Shown one piece after another: positions 1 to 5,266 of a stretch of 7,577 nt of DNA. The stretch comes from Bacteroidales bacterium (GTDB taxonomy: Bacteria; Bacteroidota; Bacteroidia; Bacteroidales; UBA932). The stretch is taken from positions 1 to 7,577 of the forward strand of contig JAFYZE010000256.1 of assembly GCA_017548805.1 (NCBI GenBank), written 5' to 3'. How positions within the stretch are numbered: position 1 is the first letter of the stretch; each line of letters opens with the position of its first letter. A program made the position numbers and the translations under genes. A model generated the notes under the pieces. The model did not search any database and was not told where the DNA came from. It saw only the letters and a program-made list of their open reading frames with translations.

Positions 1-22
1 GTATGGATATAAAACAACAACA

Positions 23-763
23 ATGAAATACTTGGCAATTATTTGCGCTCTCGCAGCGGCAGTCACGGTGGCGGCCTGCGCCACAAAGTCGGTGAATGAC
101 CCCAATGTCGAATCCTTCAAGGCCAAGGGCGGCATGGTGGACATCAACTGCATCAGCCACGGCTCCATCTCCGTCACCTACAAGGACTACATCATCCACA
201 TCGACCCGGTCAGTGGAAGGAATGCCGACTATAGCTCGTTTGCGAAGGCCGACCTTATCCTGATCACCCACGAGCATGGAGACCATCTCAACAAGGAGAC
301 CATCGACATGTTGACCAAGGAAGACACCCGCCTGATAGCCAATGCCAAGTCACAGGGACAGCTGGGTTACGGCGAGGTGATGGGCAACGGCGAGAGCACC
401 AAGGCAGACAAGGGAATCACCATTGAAGCCACTCCGGCGTACAACACCACTGAGGGCAGGGAGCAGTTCCACCCCAAAGGCAACGGCAACGGTTACCTTC
501 TGACCGTCGGCGGACTGCGCATCTTCGTCTCCGGCGACTCCGAAGACATTGAAGAGTATGCCAACCTCAAGGATATCGACGTCGCGTTCCTTTCTGCCAA
601 CCAGCCTTACACGATGACCGTGGAGCAATGCATACACGCTGCACAAGTTATCAAGCCCAAGGTACTTGTCCCCTATCATCTCAGCAACACCGACATGCAG
701 GCCATCAAGGACGGACTTGAGGGTTCGGGCATCGATGTCAGGTTGCACGAATCTCTCCGATAG
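23..763 (+). CDS. Lipoprotein MBL-fold metal-dependent hydrolase (UlaG/YtkL-like)
   Basis: Predicted metallo-beta-lactamase-fold hydrolase of 246 residues, anchored outside the cytoplasm as a lipoprotein. Residues 1-18 form a short hydrophobic signal peptide and VAAC ends at Cys19, a lipobox. The fold signature is clear: Asp61-Pro62 on an early strand, the metal-binding HEHGDH at 83-88, a probable further ligand His150 in an HPKGNGNG stretch, Asp172 in SGDSED, and His219 in VPYHL. This spacing fits the compact UlaG/YtkL-like branch (beta-lactamase superfamily domain 2) rather than true beta-lactamases or glyoxalases. The substrate cannot be told from sequence. The ATG at 23 is chosen because it gives a complete signal peptide; the leader is A-rich with no Shine-Dalgarno. 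It starts a run of four close genes, with the next start 8 bases past its stop. Its promoter lies outside the window. Confidence 0.9.
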   Translation: MKYLAIICALAAAVTVAACATKSVNDPNVESFKAKGGMVDINCISHGSISVTYKDYIIHIDPVSGRNADYSSFAKADLILITHEHGDHLNKETIDMLTKEDTRLIANAKSQGQLGYGEVMGNGESTKADKGITIEATPAYNTTEGREQFHPKGNGNGYLLTVGGLRIFVSGDSEDIEEYANLKDIDVAFLSANQPYTMTVEQCIHAAQVIKPKVLVPYHLSNTDMQAIKDGLEGSGIDVRLHESLR

Positions 764-771
764 ACGGGCAA

Positions 772-1581
772 ATGACTCACAGCAAAGCATTCAATATCCT
801 GCCGGCAGCGCTGCTGACGGCCATGGCCATCCTGCTTTCGCTTGCGGGATGCAAGCGGGAGCTCAAGTACGACCCGAAGGATTACTCTCCCGAAATACAG
901 TTCATCGACAGCCTGCGCAACAGCACGGGCGGGCCGGAATATCCTGACAATGTGACGGTTCCGGCGGACTCGCTGCTCAGGTCCTGGATAGGTTTCGCCG
1001 AGCGCTTCAGCGCCGGTGACTATGCCGGTGCATACGATTTCACGCAGGAGGACAACAATTTCAGCAACATCATCATCTATCTCCGCAATACTACCGCGCA
1101 GTATGTGTTCTTCACCAGCGCGTGGTCGGACGTTATCTTCAACATGAAGGCGTCGGAGGACTTTTACCGCGAAATGGATGACCTGCTGAATTTCAACCTG
1201 GCGATGGTCAAGACAGTCGTAGCAATGGGAGGAGAGGACGGTTATGTCCCTCCGCACTATACCGACCTGCTGCGCTCGATGGGCATGATCTACCGCCTGA
1301 TCGGGGACCGTTCAGTCATGGATTCGTTCTGCGACGAGATATACAGGGGCTACATGGCCTGCGGATACGGCGACATCCCCAGCCGCCTGGCCGTGCTTTA
1401 CTACAGGGTACAGTTCCTGAGCGACTACGGCGAGTCCGAGGCGGCCGTCCAGGAAGTGCGGGCATTCAAGGACGTAGTCCTCAATGAATGCCCGCCGGAA
1501 GAGCTGGCGTCATCCCTCGAGATTCTTGTCCAGCTGGAGGACATCGCCACCAATCCAAGGCCCGCTCCCCAGAGCGAGTAA
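772..1581 (+). CDS. Unrecognised lipoprotein, helical
   Basis: I do not recognise this 269-residue protein. The N-terminus has a basic start, a hydrophobic core at about residues 8-25 and a lipobox LAGC ending at Cys27, so it should be lipid-anchored in the envelope. The mature part begins CKRELKYD and is mostly amphipathic. The second half (about 150-262) looks like paired helices with Tyr, Leu and Ala at regular places, for example LLRSMGMIYRLIGDR and LAVLYYRVQFLSDYGESEA. This recalls TPR-like repeats but is too degenerate to call. No catalytic motif is visible. It starts 8 bases after the hydrolase stop and ends 17 bases before the exporter start, so it is probably co-transcribed with both. 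The gene is confident; any function would be a guess. Confidence 0.85.
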   Translation: MTHSKAFNILPAALLTAMAILLSLAGCKRELKYDPKDYSPEIQFIDSLRNSTGGPEYPDNVTVPADSLLRSWIGFAERFSAGDYAGAYDFTQEDNNFSNIIIYLRNTTAQYVFFTSAWSDVIFNMKASEDFYREMDDLLNFNLAMVKTVVAMGGEDGYVPPHYTDLLRSMGMIYRLIGDRSVMDSFCDEIYRGYMACGYGDIPSRLAVLYYRVQFLSDYGESEAAVQEVRAFKDVVLNECPPEELASSLEILVQLEDIATNPRPAPQSE

Positions 1582-1598
1582 TCACCACGGACGCAATC

Positions 1599-2834
1599 AT
1601 GACGACCGAACGCTCAAACGAAATACTCGCCTTTGCCGCCGAAGCCGGGCACATGCTGTTGGAAAACGGTGCGGAGATATCACGTGTCGAAGAGACCATG
1701 AAGATTATTGCGAGCTCCTACGGCGTGGACAAAGAGCATTTCTTCGTACTCAGCAACGGTATCTTCACTACCGGGAGTTCTTATGCCAACGTGGATTTCA
1801 TCCCCATCAAGGGAGCACGCCTTGACAAGGTCGTGGATGTCAACCAACTGTCCCGTGAGATAAGCGCCGGCAAGTATACCCTTGAGGAAGCCAGGCAACG
1901 CCTGGACGAGATAAGGAACAAGCCGGCCAAGCCTAAATGGGAGCAGTTCCTTGGAGCTGCCCTGGGCAGCGGAGCGTTCTGCGCTATTTTCGGAGGAAGC
2001 CTGGCAGACTGTGCTGCAGCCCTCGTAGCCGGAACTGCCGTCTACCTCTTTCTGCTGCTGGTATGCATCCCGAACATGTCAAAAGCCCTTGGAAACATCT
2101 GTTCCGGAGCATTGGGCACGCTGCTGTGCATACTTTTCCACAAGTGGGGATTCGGCGTCAATCTCGGCAACATGATCATCGGGACCTTGATACCGCTCAT
2201 TCCGGGAGTTGCGTTTACAAATGGCCTGAGGGACATCGCCAACGAAGACTATCTTGCCGGCATTACCCGCCTGCTGGACGCAGTCCTTGTATTCCTTTCC
2301 ATAGCGATCGGAGTATGCGTGACTTTCCTGATACACAGCTATATAGCAGGCAGCATGATTCAGCTTAGCGGTACGCTTACCGACCCTCTTACTGCACACC
2401 TGCCGTTCCAGATGGCCGCCGCCCTGATAGGCACGGCATCCTTCGCCGTACTTTTCGGCGTCCCGAGAGAGTATTATCTTCCTTCGGGCATAGTGGGAAT
2501 GCTGGGCTGGCTTGCATACCTCCTGGTAGTCCGCTACACTCCCCTTTCCGTCGTGGGCGGCACGCTTATCGCCTCCACCATCGTGGCATTCCTCTCCCGC
2601 TTCTTCGCCGTCAGGCTGAAATGCCCGGGGACGGTATTCCTTATTTGCGGAGACTTTCCGCTGATACCGGGCGCAGGAGTCTTCTGGAGTTCGTATTATG
2701 TAGTCTCCGAGCGGATGGCGGATTCCCTCAACGCAGGATTCACAGCAGTCAAAGTCACGATCGCCATCGTCCTTGGCATCATCATCGCAGCCAACGTACT
2801 GCGCTGGAACAAGATCGCTTCGGTCAGACGCTGA
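1599..2834 (+). CDS. ThrE-family threonine/serine (or dicarboxylate) exporter
   Basis: Inner-membrane exporter of 411 residues that joins both halves of the ThrE family in one chain. The cytoplasmic N-terminal part carries the family signature ENGAEISRVEETM (22-34). A charged stretch at about 80-115 precedes the first membrane segment. The first membrane half includes MIIGTLIPLIPGVAFTNGLRD (192-212), the conserved Pro/Gly/Asn/Arg loop of the YjjP-like part. The second, YjjB-like half includes KCPG (341-344) and FPLIPGAGVF (353-362), a pseudo-repeat of the first loop. I count about ten hydrophobic segments. Characterised relatives export threonine and serine (Corynebacterium ThrE) or, as split YjjP/YjjB, succinate, so the cargo is open. 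The ATG at 1599 is chosen over an in-frame start at 1488: the earlier one would overlap the lipoprotein gene by 94 bases and add 37 residues without family similarity. The next gene starts one base after its stop. Confidence 0.88.
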   Translation: MTTERSNEILAFAAEAGHMLLENGAEISRVEETMKIIASSYGVDKEHFFVLSNGIFTTGSSYANVDFIPIKGARLDKVVDVNQLSREISAGKYTLEEARQRLDEIRNKPAKPKWEQFLGAALGSGAFCAIFGGSLADCAAALVAGTAVYLFLLLVCIPNMSKALGNICSGALGTLLCILFHKWGFGVNLGNMIIGTLIPLIPGVAFTNGLRDIANEDYLAGITRLLDAVLVFLSIAIGVCVTFLIHSYIAGSMIQLSGTLTDPLTAHLPFQMAAALIGTASFAVLFGVPREYYLPSGIVGMLGWLAYLLVVRYTPLSVVGGTLIASTIVAFLSRFFAVRLKCPGTVFLICGDFPLIPGAGVFWSSYYVVSERMADSLNAGFTAVKVTIAIVLGIIIAANVLRWNKIASVRR

Positions 2835-2835
2835 T

Positions 2836-3720
2836 ATGTCGATACCCGGAAGAAAGACGAAACTGTTATTCTGGATTCCTTGCTTTCTGCTGGGCATCCT
2901 GGTATTCTTAGTCTATTACGGCGTTTCACAGGGGCTGAGCGGCCTTGCCGGCCGGGCCGGTGACGGCGCCCAGGCGGCGGCCGCCATCGCCCTCGGCATA
3001 GGCGCGATCGTACTCTTTTCTCTCTGGGAGAGACTCTGGGACAGACTCGGCGGCCGCAGCAGCAACAATGGTTTGCCTCTCGGACGATGTCTTCCAGAGA
3101 CCGGAAAAGGATTCCTTCTCGGCATCATATACTTCATACTGGTCGCCGGCATTATCGCACTGGCAGGATGCTATCGAATCAAGGATGTCAGTTTCGACCT
3201 CATGCCCCAGATAAGGGCACTTTCAATGTTCTTTCTGACCGCAGCGTGCGAAGAGATCATATTCAGGGGTATCCTGTTCAAAATGATCGATGAGCAGTTC
3301 AACACTGTCGTGGCTTTCGCCGTCTCCGCAATCATTTTCGGAGCCGCCCACCTGACCAATCCCGGCGCCACGTGGTGGGCCGGCCTGGCGATAGCCATTG
3401 AGGCCGGCATCATGCTCAGCGCCGCCTACAAGTATTCCGGCACTCTCTGGATGCCGATAGGCATCCACTGGGCCTGGAACTACATGCAGGGCAATATCCT
3501 CGGCTTCGCAGTATCGGGAGGGAATGCCGGGGAAAGCATCTTCATCCCCGAGATCACCGGTCCGGACATCATCACCGGAGGTCCCTTCGGTGCCGAGGCA
3601 TCCATAGTCGCCGTCATCATCGGTTCCATCCTCTCCATCCTCCTGATCGTATCCTGGCTTCGCTCCAACCGCTCCAACCGCTCCAACTGTTCCGACCGCT
3701 CCAACCGCCATTCCCGCTAA
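2836..3720 (+). CDS. CPBP (Abi/CAAX-like) intramembrane metalloprotease
   Basis: Polytopic inner-membrane protein of 294 residues with all three CPBP catalytic motifs in order: EEIIFR (Glu139, Glu140, Arg144), FGAAH (Phe168, His172) and HWAWN (His211, Asn215). These make the intramembrane metal site of Rce1-type CAAX proteases. Bacterial members are linked to prenylated-peptide or bacteriocin maturation and immunity, but most have no known substrate. About eight hydrophobic segments are visible, the first at 10-33 and the last at about 256-274. After the last comes a basic tail at 276-294 built of Arg-Ser-Asn triplets, described separately. The ATG at 2836, one base after the exporter stop, is preferred over an in-frame ATG at 2773 that lies inside the exporter gene and adds residues with no membrane or family character. 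It is the last gene of the likely operon. Confidence 0.9.
   Translation: MSIPGRKTKLLFWIPCFLLGILVFLVYYGVSQGLSGLAGRAGDGAQAAAAIALGIGAIVLFSLWERLWDRLGGRSSNNGLPLGRCLPETGKGFLLGIIYFILVAGIIALAGCYRIKDVSFDLMPQIRALSMFFLTAACEEIIFRGILFKMIDEQFNTVVAFAVSAIIFGAAHLTNPGATWWAGLAIAIEAGIMLSAAYKYSGTLWMPIGIHWAWNYMQGNILGFAVSGGNAGESIFIPEITGPDIITGGPFGAEASIVAVIIGSILSILLIVSWLRSNRSNRSNCSDRSNRHSR
3661..3705 (+). repeat. 9-base tandem repeat encoding an Arg-Ser-Asn tail
   Basis: Five back-to-back 9-base units at the 3' end of the protease gene. Units 1, 2, 3 and 5 are identical (CGCTCCAAC, Arg-Ser-Asn); unit 4 is TGTTCCGAC (Cys-Ser-Asp). Being a multiple of three, changes in copy number keep the frame. They would lengthen or shorten a basic, polar tail that directly follows the last membrane segment. 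Confidence 0.9.
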
Positions 3721-3805
3721 CCTCACTCCCGCCGTCATCCCTGCATACTGCCAACCGGCTCTCTTATCCCTCACCTCCCTCGAAATCCTCTTCCCCCTCA
3801 TCTTT

Positions 3806-3845
3806 TTTCTCCCCAACCGTTCGGATTTCTCCCCAACCGTGCGGA
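3806..3845 (+). repeat. 20-base direct tandem duplication
   Basis: Bases 3806-3825 and 3826-3845 are the same 20-base sequence apart from one change (T at 3821, G at 3841). The second copy runs into the first 51-base palindrome unit, so this looks like a partial duplication at the left edge of the upstream palindrome cluster. The sequence before it, 3721-3805, is pyrimidine-rich without an open gene or a clear terminator hairpin. Confidence 0.75.
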
Positions 3846-3918
3846 AAAACGGCAAAAATCCGCACCGTTCACGCGAAATCAGCCAACCCGTGCGGGAAAA
3901 CGGCCAAAACTCGCACGG
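3837..3918 (+). repeat. REP-like palindrome cluster upstream of the RAYT gene (2 units)
   Basis: Two 31-base imperfect palindromes at 3837-3867 and 3888-3918, joined by a 20-base linker (period 51). Unit 1 folds as GTGCGGA, 13-base loop, TCCGCAC, a perfect 7-base stem. Unit 2 has perfect 7-base ends, CCGTGCG and CGCACGG. The loops are A-rich with a central CGGC or CGGCC. The linker contains GCGAAATCAGCCAAC, which recurs in the downstream cluster. The cluster ends 86 bases before the RAYT start. In RNA the stems could also act as hairpins at the end of the preceding operon. The 86-base leader from 3919 to the RAYT start shows no convincing Bacteroidota promoter pair. Confidence 0.85.
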
Positions 3919-4004
3919 CCGCAGAAAAACAAAAGTGTTTGCTTGCGAGAGTCAATCCATTTTTCGATAATTGCAAAAAAGGTTTGATAACTTAAACTAA
4001 TGCT

Positions 4005-4964
4005 ATGAGTAACTATACTACGCCCTTCGGAAAACGGCCGATGTCCTTTTCCGAGAAAGAGGCCATTTGTGAGTACCGCTTCAGGAACTCCGGTTCGTTC
4101 TGGCATCTTACCACCCCAGGCCAGCTGCAGGAGGTCCTTTTCTTTACTGAAGACGATTATCGTTTCGGGATGTCATCCGCCGCAATCTGCGCAGCAGAGA
4201 CCGGCATTGTCATCTATGCCAACTCTCTGATGGGAAACCACATACACGATTTGGTGGAAGGAACGAGGGAAACCTGTATCCTTTACATATCCAGACGGCG
4301 GGAAAGGCTCAAGAGATATCTGAAACTACAGGGAAGGGATGTCGACCTGTCATCCTTCAACTGTGATCCCATTCCGATTACCAGCCTTCAGATGCTCAGA
4401 AACGAAATCATCTATATCCATAGGAACGGATATGTTGTCAACCCCGCATTCACTCCATTTTCCTACCCATGGGGAACAGGAGCATACTACTTCAATCCCA
4501 TGTCACGGGAGGATACGGGAGTCCCCTTTTCATCATTGACCCACCAAAGGCGCCGCGAGATCTTTCATGGAAGGACAATCGACCTCCCGGAAGGATACAG
4601 GTTCAGGAACGGATTCATCTACCCGCCAAGTTTCTGTAAGGTCAGTGAAGGAGAAGGGCTGTTCAGGGATGCGCACCAGTATTTCTCTCTTTTGTCCAAG
4701 AACTTCGAAGCCTACAGTGAGGAAGCCAGACGGCTTGGGGACTCCGTGGTCCTGACAGACGATGAGATGTTTTCGGCTATGCTGCTGGAATGCAAGAAAA
4801 GATTTGCTGCTCGGAGGCCCTCCGAAGTTGATATAAAGGGAAAAGTCGAGTTGGCAAAGGTGATGCACAATGACTATGCAGCAAGCAACTCTCAAATCCA
4901 ACGCATCTTGAACCTCGACCTGCAGACCGTCAACTCCCTCTACCCACTAAAAGCCTTGAAGTAA
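4005..4964 (+). CDS. RAYT-like Y1/HUH transposase (REP-associated tyrosine transposase)
   Basis: A 319-residue protein of the IS200/IS605-like Y1 single-strand DNA nuclease fold, in its REP-associated (RAYT) form. The metal-binding HUH motif is HIH at 79-81 within LMGNHIHDLV, and the likely nucleophile is Tyr137 in YIHRNG followed by VVNP (144-147), matching the YIHxNP signature. Basic residues (RRRERLKRYL, about 97-106) lie between them. The C-terminal part (about 284-316, with ASNSQIQRILNLDLQTVNSLYP-type sequence) looks like a helix-turn-helix DNA-binding module. Known RAYTs such as E. coli TnpAREP bind and cut REP hairpins. Here matching hairpins flank the gene on both sides, 86 bases before and 43 bases after. 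In three 60-base lines counted (from 4141, 4381, 4681) 25-30 bases are G/C, against 43 of 60 from 6481 in recG, suggesting transfer. The gene is intact. Such proteins are often annotated only as hypothetical or transposase. Confidence 0.85.
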   Translation: MSNYTTPFGKRPMSFSEKEAICEYRFRNSGSFWHLTTPGQLQEVLFFTEDDYRFGMSSAAICAAETGIVIYANSLMGNHIHDLVEGTRETCILYISRRRERLKRYLKLQGRDVDLSSFNCDPIPITSLQMLRNEIIYIHRNGYVVNPAFTPFSYPWGTGAYYFNPMSREDTGVPFSSLTHQRRREIFHGRTIDLPEGYRFRNGFIYPPSFCKVSEGEGLFRDAHQYFSLLSKNFEAYSEEARRLGDSVVLTDDEMFSAMLLECKKRFAARRPSEVDIKGKVELAKVMHNDYAASNSQIQRILNLDLQTVNSLYPLKALK

Positions 4965-5007
4965 AACCTCCAGGGCGAAATCCGCTGGACGGGCTAAATT
5001 AGTCAAT

Positions 5008-5191
5008 CCGTGCGAGAAAACGGCAGAAACACGCACCGCTTGAGCGAAAAATGCAATTCCGTGCGGGAAATAGACCAAAACCCGCACCGATCGTGCGAAA
5101 TCAGCCAACCAGTGCGGAAAAACGGCAAAAACCCGCACCGATCACGCGGAATCATCCAAACGGTGCGGGATTATGCTCAAAACTCGCACGG
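5008..5191 (+). repeat. REP-like palindrome array downstream of the RAYT gene (4 units)
   Basis: Four 31-base imperfect palindromes beginning at 5008, 5059, 5110 and 5161, exactly 51 bases apart, with related 20-base linkers between them. The best stem is unit 2, GTGCGGG with CCCGCAC around a 13-base A-rich loop; unit 3 has a 6-base stem; units 1 and 4 pair less well. Linkers share a GCGaAATCA-CCAA pattern with the upstream cluster, and 4988-5007 matches that linker at 14 of 20 positions, so a decayed fifth unit may precede the array. The array has the same orientation as the upstream cluster. The 302-base gap between the RAYT stop and recG is filled mostly by this array. The remaining 5192-5266 is purine-rich and holds the recG -7 box. 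Confidence 0.88.
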
Positions 5192-5249
5192 GTGCGAAAG
5201 AATAGAGGTGAATGACAAAAAAGGAGAAGAGGAATTGAGGAGAAATGCG

Positions 5250-5257
5250 TATATTTG
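5250..5257 (+). promoter_or_regulatory. Bacteroidota -7 box (TAnnTTTG) before recG
   Basis: TATATTTG matches the Bacteroidota primary sigma factor -7 consensus TAnnTTTG exactly. It lies 9 bases before the recG ATG, so transcription would begin only about five bases before the start codon. No TTTG or TTG is seen at the expected -33 distance; the nearest TTG, at 5235-5237, is too close. The match could therefore be chance, or a promoter with a weak upstream element. Confidence 0.45.
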
Positions 5258-5266
5258 TGCCAGAAC

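Noticed and set aside
1488..1598. Earlier start for the ThrE exporter
   Set aside because: It would overlap the lipoprotein gene by 94 bases and add residues without family similarity. The ATG at 1599 leads directly into the conserved ThrE N-terminus.
3721..3836. Rho-independent terminator after the protease gene
   Set aside because: There is a T-rich stretch at 3803-3808 but no stable hairpin directly before it.
4005..4964. Complete IS200/IS605 insertion sequence
   Set aside because: The protein is much longer than IS200 TnpA, no TnpB is present, and the flanks are repeated palindromes instead of single left and right ends, which fits a RAYT better.
3837..5191. CRISPR array
   Set aside because: The evenly spaced palindromes look CRISPR-like, but the 20-base stretches between them are related to each other instead of unique, units differ at many positions, and no cas gene is present.
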